Positions 11,391 through 23,818 are shown, counted from the stretch's first letter. The stretch is DNA of 64,000 nucleotides from Protopterus annectens (GCF_019279795.1 NC_056725.1:1746902626-1746966625); one strand, 5' to 3'. Notes: a model not told the origin generated them from the sequence alone. Numbers and translations: made by a program.

Positions 11391-12935
11391 CAGGAGATAG
11401 AGCAAGACAGTGTATCAAATAGCAGCATGAGGGTGCTAAAGGAGATCAAATAAGGTCAGCCCAGATGCCGCAAGCAATGAACAGATAGCATCCAAAAGAT
11501 TAATAGTAATTCACTGTGCCTCATAACTGAGAGACAAACATGTGAGCGTCTGGGGTACAACAGTAGCATAATACATACATGATCTCAGTAAGGAGGGAAC
11601 CAAGTACGGAAAAAATTCCGAAGACACCTCAACATTTATACAATAAGGTGGAAGGGGGCAGTTGCACTCACACTAAGGCAAGAAATACCAAACAACAGTA
11701 AAATGTCCCTATATTAATCCTGAAAGTACCAACTAAACAGTTACAATATAGGGAAGGTCCTTACTTAAGGCACTTTTTTGTGACTTCTCACTCTAATGCT
11801 CCCCTGGAGCTAAAATAACTGGGTGCCTTGTTTCTGCCTCGAAGCCTTGCCTGATCGTTGCTAGTAATGTCACTGTAGAAGGGGGACTTGAGCCTACTGT
11901 CCTTATACTTATGGTACTTCTTAGTGACCTCTCACTCTAATGCCCTCTGGAGCCGAAATAACTGTGTTGTCCTGACCCAGTATTCAGTATGACTCTTCCT
12001 AAACATCCATTGTCGCACATGCAGATAAATGTCTACACTTCACAACTCCAAGGCCAGGTGCCAGACATAAGATCCATTTTTAAGATCACATCACAGTGTG
12101 CTCCCCATCTTCATAGAGATCTGTACTAACTGTGAAACTACTTCAGCTCAAGGTGAGAAACCAAATGCTACAAGTCTTACAAAACTGTAACTCAATTAAC
12201 ACAAAAAGAGTCCGACTTTCAGATGTACATGGACATTCTGTCGGGGATGGATACATTTTCCTCACAAAGGTAAATTTTTACTAATTGGGTAGAGACTGCT
12301 GGATGCAGGTACCTATTTTTGTAACAATGGTAGAATTTAAGTGACTTATTCAAAGTCAGTATACAGAGTAGGCATTGAATGAATCACATTCTTAAAGTGA
12401 ATTACATTCATAAAGGATTTCATGCAAACCTAACATGCTGCACACAGGATGAACAGCACTGAAGTGCCATATAATGTGAGATACAGATAAGACACACTTT
12501 ATTTATTTCATTATAAAAGTAGTTTTGCAGACAAGAAACTATAATTTGGGATAAGGAAATGAGCTGAACGTGTAGTTGTAAAATAATGAGAAGTGGATAC
12601 ATCCAATATAAACTACACTGACAAGCCCCACTGTGATTACATCATGGACACACATTTAAATGTGTTTTGTTTGTTATTTTAAATAATTAATTATAGTTTT
12701 CAGAAACAGGATTACTATGGTTGGTCATGTTACATATTTTGACCATCAGGATCGTACAACCTAGGATATACTAGAAGAACCGATGTTGTCTTGAAACAAC
12801 TCAAATTTGAAAAGGCAGAGAGATAAACAAAGAAAGAGCTGAATTTGTGTGTGCTGAAATGAAATTACATTATAAAATGTTAAGAACTATGTCAAGCAGT
12901 CTCCTAGTGTCTCTGAGACAATGTAAATTATTTGT
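11391..12935. other. No gene seen; short degenerate duplication
   Basis: Anonymous sequence. Two related segments of about 70 bp (near 11760-11832 and 11908-11975) share TCTCACTCTAATGC and GGAGC(T/C)(A/G)AAATAACTG. No protein motif or known element end was recognised. Confidence 0.5.
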
Positions 12936-12939
12936 CTAC

Positions 12940-13056
12940 CTTTCTGCTTCTGTTTTGCTCTCTCTGCTCATAGCAGCTTTAACGTTATGAAGAGCTGAAT
13001 CAGAAGGCTGAATGAGTTCAACTTTCCCTTTGTTTACATTGACAGAATGAACTTCT
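12940..13056 (-). CDS. Candidate host-gene exon (unidentified)
   Basis: On the minus strand a pyrimidine-containing stretch ending CCTTTGTTCACAG could be a splice acceptor. It is followed by 117 nt open in one frame with a balanced, protein-like composition: it begins EVHSVNVNKGKVELIQPS and ends SRESKTEAER. After it come AG|GTAGAC (a weak donor) and, in frame, an immediate TAG, so it could be internal or terminal. It does not resemble any of the transposon proteins here. A second candidate lies upstream on the same strand (14997-15086), but the phases do not join directly. The protein family is not recognised; a chance open frame remains possible. Confidence 0.35.
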
Positions 13057-13319
13057 CTGTGAACAAAGGCTACAACATGGGGCCTCAATTACAGGCTAGC
13101 TGGTAGAAAAGAGTCACCCGATGAATAGGGCAATGAAGGGAGAGGATTCAGAACTACCAATAAACAGATGACTACATTTTGTAAACCACACTTGGTGTAT
13201 TTTATGTTTCTGATGTGCAAATGAAAAAATGGTTATTAGGAAAACATTTAGATTTCCTGGTTCCATCCTGTTTTAAGGCCTGCTTTCAGGTTTTCTTTAC
13301 TATATGAAGGTAATTCTCA

Positions 13320-13425
13320 CATATTTATTTATTTACTTATTTCACATTTGTTAACCGGGTTGGTCCAGCTGAGCACAAGCCCATTTTCAGTGGAGACCCA
13401 AGGAGAAAAGCTCCAACAGTAATAT
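13320..13425 (-). mobile_element. LINE 3' end stub (L2/Rex-like family)
   Basis: TTTA-rich tail, then CACATTTGTTAACCGGG and GGAGAAAAGCTCC on the plus strand: the reverse complement of the 3' UTR at 60440-60540. Only the 3' end is present, typical of strong 5' truncation. Confidence 0.8.
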
Positions 13426-13571
13426 TAAACATATTACACAGATGAGTGTAGCAATTAAATTAAAGAGTATAATAAACAGGACAAAAAAGAGTAGTAAGCA
13501 TAATTACTGATATATACAGAGATATCACGTAAGAAGGATAATATATGATTTGACAAGGAAAAAGAAAGAAA

Positions 13572-13802
13572 GAAAAAATACTTTCTTTCTTTCGGCTTTT
13601 CCCGGTTAGGGGTCGCCACAGCGGAACTCCGGTCCGCTAATGATTGGCAGTAGATTTTTACGTGCTGGCTTGCCGGGCCTAACGCACAACCTTCAATGAA
13701 GGAATGCCCATTCATGCATGTCGCCACACGGAAGACGCTCTAACTGAGAATCGAACGGGCAACGTCTAACTGTGAGGCGACAACGCTACCGCAGCACCAA
13801 GC
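13572..13802 (-). mobile_element. tRNA-derived SINE, family A
   Basis: Reverse complement of the family at 3737-4015: on the plus strand it begins CTTTCTTTCGGCTTTTCCCGG and GGTCGCCACAGCGGAACTCC and ends with GTGAGGCGACAACGCTACCG. It lies about 150 bp from a LINE 3' stub and, if the flanking exon candidates are real, inside an intron. Confidence 0.85.
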
Positions 13803-14996
13803 AAATAACATTTGTAAAGATTGATCACCTGTTTAAAATGGTGTGAGTGTAGCTGGCACACACTAGTACTCACTGAGTAATATTTTTTAATCAGACACCA
13901 ATCACAGGCAAACAGTGGTAACAACCATTCAGACACTTTCACTTACTCAGGTTATAAGCAGTGTTGATACAAGGCCACACATTACTTCTTCTGCGCATCT
14001 AGTTTACACATAAATCATCTGAGTAAATGGTATGCACTATCAAAATGTTCTGCATGTCTTTGTATCTGTGATGCAAATACTGATACTTGTACTTTGAGTT
14101 ACAAAAAAAAAATGCATAGTACTTGAAGTAAAACAATAACAAAACTGTTTTCTCTAAAGAAGTAGGGACCTATATGGAGATAGTCATTGTTTAAGATTGA
14201 GTGCAGACTGCAAAGTGCCCTGTAGTGCCTAGATGCTACTACACCAGAGAATCACATTCACCCTGCTTTCACAGAATGGGTATGTACCTTCACAGCTGCA
14301 GGTTTAAGATGTGTACATTGCCTTCTCCATGGGGCTCACTTTGGTCTGCTCTGTAGTTCGCATGTCCAGGACATTAATTAGAAATGCTTGGCATACTACC
14401 TGTACCCCTTAACTGTGTGAAGTACCACTAGTCCCTGAAGGATCAATGCTTCTGTAGCAGCAGGAACACACCGATGGGCATCAGTTTACTGAATAACAAG
14501 CTTCTACTATACCTGTTCTATTCTGTGACACAGACATCCATAATACTCAAATCAGAACATTACCTGCTTTTGCAGGTACAACTATCATTGTGTGATTAAT
14601 TCTTCAGCTGTCACATGTATAATTTGTTAAATGAGTAGCCAGGCCCCATTAGGCACACAGTTGCCTCTTTAAAGGGGGTGACCTTAGAGCATGAATTTGG
14701 TTAAATGATTTGTTTACAGAATGGAAACTGTGGGAATCAAGCCCAAGGCTACAGGATTAAGATCATTAGTGGATCACAACCTTAACCATCTGCATTCATT
14801 ATATATCTTCAAGACAACAGAAACCCAGTTTTACAGCTTCTGATAACAATTTGTAGACAGCATGCCTACGTCACTGTATTTGCATGATATGAAAATATTC
14901 ACATACTGCAGGTTTTAGCCAATGAGAATTACCTATAGTTGTATGTTTCTGCTTCTTTGAGACTGGGAAAGATCTGAACGCACACTGAATTGTACA
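13803..14996. other. No gene seen
   Basis: AT-rich anonymous sequence without recognisable element ends or protein motifs; intronic or intergenic. Confidence 0.45.
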
Positions 14997-15086
14997 TCAT
15001 CCTAGTTTTACAGCATTAGGCCGAACGTCTGGGTCTGTACTCACAGGATGCCGGTCCTCTATTATCCTAACATCTACATCATCTTT
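14997..15086 (-). CDS. Candidate terminal exon of a host gene (unidentified)
   Basis: Minus strand: CTTTTCTGTTTTCAG is a good splice-acceptor sequence, followed by a single open frame beginning KDDVDVRIIEDRHP and continuing to a TGA at 14997-14999 (C-terminus RPNAVKLG). A GTGAGT 42 nt into the exon would also serve as a donor (exon 15045-15086). Of the three frames, only this one is open across the 42 nt. Nothing in it resembles a transposon. The gene is not recognised. The evidence is only a good acceptor plus a short open frame, so confidence is limited. Confidence 0.35.
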   Translation of the reverse strand, partial: KDDVDVRIIEDRHPVSTDPDVRPNAVKLG

Positions 15087-16437
15087 CTGAAAACAGAAAA
15101 GTAGTCACACATGCAGACATTCATAGAGAAATGACATAAAAAGATAACAAATTAATTCAGGGAATCTATCTTCTCCCTTAGCAAATGTAAATTCATCAGA
15201 GCTCAAAAGAGTCGGCACTCTCATTTATTATGCAAATCCTTATCTTATAACCTCTAACAGTTTATTTAAGCTATATTTCCCTTATTTAAAGTCTAAAAAC
15301 CATGACCAAAATCATGTACATGAAACCTGCAGCTGGAACTTCCGTACTGCTACTGGAACTTTGGTACAGTTGCTGGAACGTCGGCCCCAGTGCCTCATGT
15401 TATAGAGTTTCTGTTTTAACAATGTTGGACACTTGCTAGGATTGTCTCTCTTTAATTTCATGCACAAAGTGCTCAGACAAATAATTTTAAAGACAATGCA
15501 TTCAAGCACTGAAAATTCAGTAGGTTAACTTTCATAATCTAGACAGAAGTATTGCCTGCAGATGTGGGTACTTATTAAGAAGAAATAAAAATGTCAAATT
15601 TCCAATGCTGTTAAAATTTCTGGACTATAGTGCAATGTAATGATGAAAGATTTTTTCACACATGACAACAACCCCTTTCTGACAAGTTAAGACCACTTCA
15701 CAACACAGCAGTTTCTCATTCATGTTGACATGATTGTAGGCTACATGACTTCCCCATCTGACATGCAGAACAAAAGCTGTACTATAGGACTTTTTGGAAG
15801 AAAAGAACTATTCAGTAGTGCACATAACAGCATAGTATGTGTGGAGTCAACCACCTGGAAATTAACAGCAGGAAACAATAACGTATAAAGGGGTTCTCGT
15901 TTATTGTATTTCCTTTGTTCCTCCTGAATCACTTAACAGGAGCACTCTGCTGCTTTGAGTTTATTATATCACAAGAGATAAAAAACAGAAAACAGCACAT
16001 GAAAAACTGTTACAGGCAGTTAGCTGTTTAGGTAACAAAACTGACAAAGGGGGTCTGAATAATAATTAAACAGTTCTTTCTTGTGTGACATGAAGCCAGA
16101 CATTTTCTTCTATTAATATTTGTTTCCATATATATGAAATAGATAACAGCCGATTCTTACATGGAATGAGGCAGTAGAAAAAAAAACAGTAAAATCAGAA
16201 GCTGATTCTTAAGTAGGATCCTGTACACTAGATAGGTCAAGAGGTCCTGATGTGCTGACATAATCTATATTTCTGTTTTACTGTGTGTCAAAGTTTAGCA
16301 ATATGAATTTGCTTAAATGTTTGAGAAATGACTGCCCAAGTATAATAACGTATCACCGGCAACAGGTAAGTTCAATTTTGAAAGTACTATTACAGCCATA
16401 TAATAATTAGTGTAATAAACCTACTACAAATATTTAT
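15087..16437. other. No gene seen
   Basis: No element ends, RNA genes or convincing exons were recognised on either strand. Confidence 0.45.
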
Positions 16438-16545
16438 TATTATTTTATTTATTTGCAGTTTGTTTACCAGGAAAGTCCATTGGGCCTAGAATGAGCCTGT
16501 TTTCAATGGAGGTCTGGGGAGAAAAGCTCCAAATACAGTTGTCAA
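16438..16545 (-). mobile_element. LINE 3' end stub (L2/Rex-like family)
   Basis: Plus-strand TTATTTTATTTATTTGCAG then TTTGTTTACCAGGAAAGTCC and GGGGAGAAAAGCTCC, the reverse complement of the 3' UTR and TAAA tail at 60440-60540. Sequence to its right has no LINE coding motif. Confidence 0.8.
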
Positions 16546-17224
16546 TAAAATCACAGTATATGCTGCATGAATTACAATTAGCAAACTTTCCTGTACAGGA
16601 AGGCGTGTAAGAGGAATTATTTTCTACACAGATCAAATATGCACCCTAAATATGTCTATAGGAATGTCTTGAAAGGTCAGTTTTTTACAGCATCAGGATT
16701 AACCACTGCAGCCATGGATTTGCAGGATACCTTTGCTAATGTGTGCATTCAGCTGCTCAGCTGGATCAAGCTGTGGCTGAAGCATTGTCTTCCCGAAAAA
16801 GTAAAGCTAAACCTTATTTTGTGGTGCAGCTAATAATATACATAATGGTATGGCTAATGCCTCTGAATATGTTAGGTCCATATCTTATTAAATCTTATTA
16901 AAGTGACATTGATATTGTTTGTGATATTATTAAAAGAAATTGGTCAATTTTGATGTGCATTGAAGACATTAGGAAGCTGGTAGGTGATTCAGCACACTTT
17001 CCTTTAACAGCAAGAGGTCCCTGAAAAGGCACCTCTATTACAGTTTTTAAGCAGAATGTTCCATTTCAACATAACAGAAAAGGACCTCTTACATGCCCTA
17101 ATTGTAATGTTTGTGCTAATATTTTGGCAGGTGACTGTTTTATACATCCTGAAAATGGACAAATGTGATTGGTTCAACTTGTTTTCAACTTGTAAAACGT
17201 CTTATTTAGTTTATTTATCAAACT
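16546..17224. other. No gene seen
   Basis: Anonymous AT-rich sequence without convincing motifs. Confidence 0.45.
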
Positions 17225-17550
17225 ACAGCAGGTGGGTGGCCGTGGTAGTGCAGTGGTTAGTATTGCTACCTCACAGCAAGAGGGTCTCCGGTTCGATTCT
17301 TTGCTGGGGTGCATTCTGTGCAGAGTCTGCATGTCCTCCCTACAGTCAAGTGGGTTTGTCTGGGTGCTTTGGTTTTCTCCCACATCCCAACAACATGCTG
17401 CAGGTGGATAGGACACTCTAAACTGGCCCTAGGTGTGTGTGACTTTTGAGGAAGGTTGGGCACCGGGCTGGCAACTTGACACCGTAAAACTCCACTGCCG
17501 ATCTTTCTGGGGATCATTGTTCCACTGTGGTCACCCTTAATGGGAAAAGG
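17225..17550 (+). mobile_element. tRNA-derived SINE, family A (long form)
   Basis: Head GTGGCCGTGGTAGTGCAGTG with CTCACAGCAAGAGGGTCTCC and a clean B box, GGTTCGATTC. The long central region (TGGTTTTCTCCCACATCCCA) is missing from the three short copies, so two subfamilies exist. The 3' end reads TTCCACTGTGGTCACCC. Confidence 0.85.
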
Positions 17551-19334
17551 AGAAGTATTTGCTCCACATTTTATGGGGCAAAACTAATTGTACCCTTAGA
17601 GAACTTGTTATTGTGCAACAACATAAGTTCTCAACACAACTTTGAGAGGTGATAATGTTACAAATTTTACAGAGTGTGCAGATAACAGGTGGATTGTAGA
17701 ACTGCATTCTACTATGGGTTCAGATATAAATGAAGCTACATCTTTAAAGCCCATGTTGAAGTTAGGTGATTTATTTGTTGACTATTTTAGTATAAATGTG
17801 ATTGGATGGTTGTCTGGTTTATGGTCTGAGAGCATGTCTATTTTAGGTGTGAAAGCATTTACCAGTTTAATAAAGTTGATATTTCATTTTGCTCTGTCGG
17901 TCCATGGTCTGTGATTCTTGTTGGATTTTGTGACAATTAATTATATAACAAAATCAGATGCTATATTGCTTTGAATTCTTTCATCCATTCTTTAGGCACA
18001 GCACAGGAAGTAGCCTAAATGTATATGGTTTAAATATTTTAAAATTACTTTCTTTCAAACTTCACCACAGTGTCAGTGTAATAGATGTTTCTGGAAGTCA
18101 GGTCTGTTTTGAAATGCGCAAGCAATCAGGAGTTGCCATTCTTACAGCAGCTGTGTGACCTATAAAGATATGGTTAATCACTGTGAAGCTCGATTGGATG
18201 AACCAGATTATCTGACTCATAACTTATCAAAATATTTTTTATATAGGTGAAATACCACACATCCTCACCCAGACACAATGCTTTGCCTCGTGGACCTGCT
18301 TAAGTAACATAAATAACCCTACGGTTACAAAACCTAGGACTAACCTGCCAAACCTTTAGCCAAGTGATCTGAATACGTGGACCTGTCAGCCTGAGCTTTG
18401 ATTACAAGTGATGTGATCATAAATCAAGAAATTGATCTATAATTTTATTTATTTTCAGAAACTAAGTGGTCTAGACCAAATAAACCCTTTCTAGACATGA
18501 CTTAGTTACAACAGAAAGAGAATCTAAACAAATACTAACAGCATACTAATGAGGCAACTAACATCAACAAGGAAACGGTGTAAAAAACAGTTTAGCATAG
18601 CTGAGCAGGGCAAAACTGAGTACAAACTGGTTATAGTATATTTATGCAAATGTACAAATTCAACTCAACAGTGAAATTAATCAATAAGGGAGAGGTATAC
18701 CAACATGCTAAACAGAAAAGCAGTTAATAGCATTAACAGCACACATAACTTGGAATAAAATGGTGGAGCTGTTACTTAATCACAGATGATAGCCAAATTA
18801 GAAAATAGAAGTAAAAAAAATAAATAAATAAAGAATTGTGAATAAAATAAAGATACAAATGATCATATATGGGAATAGAGTAAATTAACAGGTATAATGG
18901 ATGAGTGATTAATGTCTGTTCGTGTCTATTTAAATTACCACAATTTCTCTTTCACAGGTAGGTTCTTTTTTTTTAATTACTCCAAGGCTTTTGGGTTTCT
19001 AATACCATGACGGGAATGGATCGCCTTCCTAAGTCAAAGTATTACTAAAATTCATGAAATTAGTATTGTTTTAATCTTTGATGTTAGCCAAAAGTGCTCT
19101 TCGCCGAACTGACTCTTCTGCAATACATACAGAGTTACATGTACAGGTAACATATCTAACTATGTCTGTAAATTATTTTTTTATAAACCAAGAGGAAACT
19201 TTGCAGTGTGGAGGGTGTGATGTTCACTTCCTGAATTATGTTAAGCACCTAGTTCAGTAATAAAAAATGAACTGTAAAATACATGCTACAAAATAAAATA
19301 GAAATAGTACATAGTCCACAGCTGAGTTAAAAAT
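17551..19334. other. No gene seen
   Basis: No recognisable element. The open frame at 17642-17914 has no motif I recognise and no splice context; treated as chance. Confidence 0.4.
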
Positions 19335-20278
19335 GGAATATCCTTTATTGAAACACACATATTTGTTTATGTTTTATTGTTGAACCTTTATCAATTCCCA
19401 AATATTTATACACCCCCTCTTGCTCAGGTTCTTTTATATCACATTCCTGTCCCAGACTGATATTTTTTTGGTGCTGCAGTTTTCTTGCTTTAAGACCAAA
19501 TGACATACTTATATAATCTGAGAAAGTTTTGATCATTTGCAGATGTGCTTTCAGTTCCTCATCTGATGAACTATACAGTTTTAAATCATCCACAAAAAGA
19601 AGATGAGAAGTCTTTACACTTTGTTGTTATCTGGGAGCCAAATCATAGCTATCATCTAATGTAGACAGCTTAATGGGTTAAGGGCAAGACAAAAGAGCAG
19701 TGGTGAAAAAGAGTTACCCTGGAATATCCTCCATTGAATTTTTATCCCTGTGATAATTTGTCCTTTATCATGGCTTAGCTGCAAAGTGGTTTGCCACTGT
19801 TCATGCTGACTGTAATGTAATCAATCAAAGTAGGGTATATCTTATATATTTTTAAGCACTCTTTCATCCATGAATGTGGTATGTTGTCAAATGCTTTTTT
19901 GTAGTCTATCCATACCATAATTAGATTCTTCCCTTTTTACAATTCTCCATTATGACTTTATTTAACAACAAATGATCCTTTGATCCATATGACTTTCTTT
20001 TTTCACAGTTTTGTTTTATTGCCGTGACTGAGTTTTCTTCTAAACGACTATAAACTCTGTCAGCATCAATTCCAGTGTATAGTTTATACATCATTGAAAA
20101 GCAAGTTATTGGTCTATAGTTTTTAAGATATCCTGCAGATTCACACTTAAGGAAGAGTATTGTTTTACCTGTTGTTAATCAGGCTGGCATCTGTTTGGGT
20201 TGTGCATATAAATAGTTCTTACTCATGGCTAAATTTTCATGTAAAGATATTAATAATTTTAGTAACTTCTGCACAGCT
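19335..20278 (-). pseudogene. LINE RT fragment, possibly R2/R4/NeSL group
   Basis: Minus strand: KQMPA (near 20190), then LKNYRPITCFSMMYKLYTGI, then KRKSYGSKDHLLLNKVIMEN, then KKAF, a PHSW-like block, FQGNSFSPLLFCLALNPLS, and finally DDLKLYSSSDEEL...YKYLGI (19593-19345). These are successive RT blocks in the right order with stops and frame changes. The wording differs from the CR1, L2 and L1 elements here and recalls R2/R4/NeSL-type RTs; the clade is inferred from motifs only. The endonuclease region is absent at both ends of the fragment. Confidence 0.7.
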
Positions 20279-20882
20279 CGAACAGAGTATAAAACAGGTA
20301 TAGCCCACACGTATATTCAACACAAATTCCAGGCTAAATCCACTTGTAACAATGAAAACAATTCTTTTATTAAAAAATTCGGTTTAGCGCTTTCATCTGT
20401 AAAATCAGACTTCCTCAGAACTAAATAGAATACTTCCTATCCACATTTAAATAACCTTTTTGGCGCCACGAATTCAGGTATAGCTCTTAAAGAGACATAA
20501 GCATGATAACTCCATGTAACACTTGCTGCTATACTCAAAACAGCTGGCAATCAAATAAAATAAACTGATAATAAATAATTACCGTAAAACTGTTGACAAT
20601 AAAAAATGTACATACTACACATACAAAATTCATCAAAAAAAGCATACTATGAGTGTATATAATAATAAACTGTATAATATGATAAAACACACACATCAAA
20701 TGATGCTAGATAAAAGATATACTAAATAAAAATATTGACATTTCTACAACAATCAAAGCATCATGGCATCATCCAAGATCTATCTATGCCATTATTAAAA
20801 ATGGTTTAATGCTTATGTTTTCATTAATACCAGGTGACTTAATAGCGTCTGTCAAAATTTGCCACTTACTTTCTTTCATAGG

Positions 20883-21046
20883 TTCATAGGTTCATAGGTT
20901 CATAGATTAGTACTAAGCTAACTGCCCTTGCGAGCCATTTTAAGCCTAGCCAATTATCCCTTGTGAGACTCAAACCCTGCACCTTGTGTTTGTAAGGCAA
21001 ACACCTTAACCATTAGGCCACCCTCCCAACCCTAGCTAATAATGCT
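20883..21046 (-). mobile_element. tRNA-derived SINE, family B, with CR1-type tail
   Basis: On the minus strand it starts with GTGGCCTAATGGTTAAGGTG (A box) and ends the tRNA part with GGGTTTGAGTCTC (B box); the anticodon region CTTACAAAC suggests a tRNA-Val-like origin. The body GGCTAGGCTTAAAATGG and the tail of 8-bp CCTATGAA units resemble the 3' end of the CR1-like LINE at 35590-35660 and the 8-bp tandem tails typical of CR1. It interrupts the endonuclease frame of the surrounding PLE. Confidence 0.8.
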
Positions 21047-21660
21047 TTCCAATTTCCCCATAGGTAAATACTTCAACATTATCTATAATGGCAAATTTAA
21101 AGCCATGTAATTTGCCATACGTAGATATGTGTTTATAAAGTGCATTGTTGTTATCTTTGACATTGATCTTATAGAGGTGTTCATATATTCGTCTCCTAAG
21201 AGCTCTCTCTGTTTTACCTATATAAAATGCACTGCAGGCATAACATGTAGCAATATATACAACTTGTTTAGTGCTGCAATTGCCCGCTCTGCATTTAATG
21301 TTAGTCTTATTAATATCACCTAAAGTACAGTTTTGTACCTACCATAAATGTAGATGTTCGAGGATTCCCTTGCTGCAGTCCTGACTATTGGGTATAGTCC
21401 GCGTCCCAGTCGGCCCGAATACCAGAGTATAAGGCTGACGTCGGTCATGGCGCCTTAGACTGACGTCAGTACGTCAGGGTACTAATGCGCATGACCAGTC
21501 TTTTCTTGCCCCAGATGTCAGAAGACCCAAAAGACAAGTTCCAAAACAACCTGCACCAATAAACATGTACAATATATACAGTAATATATATACAAAAATA
21601 TAAGCATGTAAAGGCACCTACACAACCACCCTGAAACACAGAGGGGAAGGAGGGAGTGGA

Positions 21661-21757
21661 CTGCAGCAAGGGAATCCTCGAACATCTACATTTATGGTAG
21701 GTACAAAACTGTACTATGTTCTTCGTCTTCCCTTGCTGCAGTCCTGACTATTGGGTA
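21661..21757. repeat. Internal complementary region of DIRS element 1
   Basis: The left half (21661-21715) is the reverse complement of the element's left end (21324-21378). The right half (21716-21757) is the reverse complement of its right end (26641-26682). The junction lies near GTACT|ATGTT. In DIRS-1 biology this region is thought to template circle-junction formation; its presence also fixes both element boundaries. Confidence 0.9.
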
Positions 21758-21795
21758 GAATCCCAAAGCAGAGGTAAGGGAGGCTGGCAAATTAT

Positions 21796-22875
21796 AAAGT
21801 AGCAGGAGCTGACAACATGCCTTGTAAAACAGCTGTGGCAAAACCAGCTCTAGTCTTAGAGTATATAGGCAGGTGATAATGCCTAGAGAAAGTATGCACT
21901 GAACTCCAAGTAGCTGCTTCCAGAATATCCTTAGTTGCCACCCCTTAGAAATGCTGTTGAAGTGGCAGTAGCCCTAGTGGAATGAGGCCTAATCCCAGCT
22001 GGAACCTCTTTGCCATGATGGGAATAACAAAATGCAATGCAAAAGCCAATCCACCTAGAAATAGTTTGTTTTGACACCGGTTTGCCCTGTGAACTTAAAG
22101 CAAAAGAAACAAGCAACTGCTGAGACTGCCTAAAATCTTTAGTCCTGCTCAAATAATAACGCAATTGCCTGTGTACATCTAAAGTGTGCAAAATCTTTTC
22201 CCCTTTATTTTGAGGATCTGCAAAAAACGTAGGCAAATGAATAGTTTGGTTTAAAGCCACACTAGAAACCACCTTAGGCATAAAGGAAGGATTAGTACGT
22301 AATGATACCCTGTCCTTATGGAAAATCAAAAGGGCTCTACTGCCATAAGGGCCTGCAACTCAGACACCCTTCTTGCAGAAGTAATAGCCAACAGAAAAGC
22401 CGTCTTCCATGACAAATATTTCAATTCAGCAGTAGCTGCCGGCTCAAAAGGTTGTAGAGTAAGTTTTTCCAACACAAAATTGAGATCCCAAGCAGGAGTA
22501 GGAGCTCTACGTGGGGGTCTTATATTCTTTGCCCCTCTAAGAAACTGCTTGAACAAAGGATGCGAAAACAAAGGTGGGTCACAATCATAGTGAGCTGAAA
22601 TTGCTGCAGCATGAATCTTTATGGAAGAGAAAGACAAACCTTTGTCCAACAACTCAGTAAGATATTGAAGAGCCACACTCAAATTAGGCTCTGAAATCTC
22701 CAAATTCTTTGCTGTACACCAAAATAAAAATCTCTTCCATTTTTCTGCGTACACTCTCCTAGTACTAGGCCTTCTAGCTTCCAAAATCACATTTAAAACT
22801 TGTTGAGGAAGCTGAGACCTTCCATGTTTCAACACAGAATATGCCAAGCTGTGAGATGGAGAGATTGAAGCTTGA
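21796..22875 (-). pseudogene. Tyrosine recombinase of DIRS element 1 (two frameshifts)
   Basis: Integrase of the element, a member of the tyrosine recombinase family. The N-terminal core-binding part runs from LEARRPSTRRVYAEKWKRF to a PPRRAPTPAWDL block; the catalytic part has ITSARRVSELQAL (first Arg), then HKDRVSLRTNPSFMPKV, PHSTRATATS (HxxR) and, in a shifted frame, EAATWSSVHTFSRHYHLP with the likely nucleophilic Tyr. One base appears lost near 22327 and one frame change occurs near 21946 in a G run. The 5' end overlaps the end of the RT/RNase H ORF, as is usual in DIRS elements. Confidence 0.9.
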
Positions 22876-23818
22876 CATTGAGCAGATGACCGTCCTTCTG
22901 AGATAACAGATGAGGAATCAGAGGTAAAGGCCATGGAGGCTTCTTTACAAGACTCCTTAGAAGTGGGTACCAGTGTTGCCGAGGCCAATCTGGAGCTATC
23001 AAAATCATCCTTGGCCTGTCCTGTCTGACCTTTAGTAATACCTTTGGAAGAAGAGGTAGAGGTGGAAAAGCATAGACATGAAGGTTTTTCCAACTGAAAG
23101 ACAGAGCATCCACTTTCCAAGCTGTGTGATGAAACCCCTTTGTGCAATACTTTGGCAGCTGGTGGTTTAGTGGAGAAGCGAACAGATCTATGTCTGGAGT
23201 TCCCCATGACACTGTCAATTTCTGAAATACATGAAGATCCAGTTTCCACTCGTGGGGATCCATGATTTGTCTGCTTAATACATCTGCTAGGGAGTTCTGT
23301 GCTCCTGGCAGAAACCTTGCCTGAAGAGTCAGTTGCAGGCTTAACGCAGTCTCCCATAAAATCATTGCTTGCCTGCATAGAGGATAAGAATGTGTTCCCC
23401 CTTGCTTGTTGATATACCACATGACAGTTGTGTTGTCTGTCAGAATCAACACCTGCCCTGGAAGAAGTAACTCCTTGAACGCCATCAATGCAAACTGGAC
23501 TGCTAACATCTCCTTCATGTTGATATGTAGATGCTGTAGTCTGGCAGGCCACTTGTCTTGTATCCACTTTCCATTTAGATGAGCTCCCCAAGCAGTGTCC
23601 GAGGCATCTGTCGTTAAAATCTGACTCGCCTCTGGCCGGGTCACAGAGAGTCCCTTGTTTAGGTGACATTCCTGAGCCCACCACAAGAATTCCTTTTGAA
23701 GGCAAGGTATTATTTGAATGACAGTGTCCAAATCTTGGCAGTGCTGTGTCCATACATTTTGAGATACCATTGCAGCTTCCTCATATGCAGTTTGGCATTG
23801 GGAAGCACCAGAATACAA
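22829..23818 (-). pseudogene. RNase H and downstream domain of DIRS element 1
   Basis: The frame is open over 329 codons. RNase H motifs are TTDASDTAWGAHL (first Asp), HINMKEMLAV (Glu), TDNTTVMWYINKQGG (second Asp) and NSLADVLSR (last Asp), so all four acidic residues are present. Downstream, PDIDLFASPLNH, YAFPPLPLLPKVLL and MILIAPDWPRQHWYP form the region that in DIRS-1-type elements is often annotated as methyltransferase-like; I cannot confirm that from motifs alone. It continues from the RT ORF by frameshift and overlaps the recombinase ORF at its end. Confidence 0.88.

Noticed and set aside
12940-15086. Direct splicing of the two exon candidates to each other
   Set aside because: The 42-nt form ends in phase 0, while the downstream segment needs an incoming phase that leaves one base to complete a codon; joining directly gives a stop.
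17642-17914. A 90-codon plus-strand ORF as a gene
   Set aside because: No recognisable domain, promoter or splice context; length is compatible with chance in AT-rich DNA.
22876-23753. The N-terminal ~290 codons of a 475-codon minus-strand ORF
   Set aside because: They are an out-of-frame reading of the RNase H region; only the C-terminal part belongs to the recombinase.
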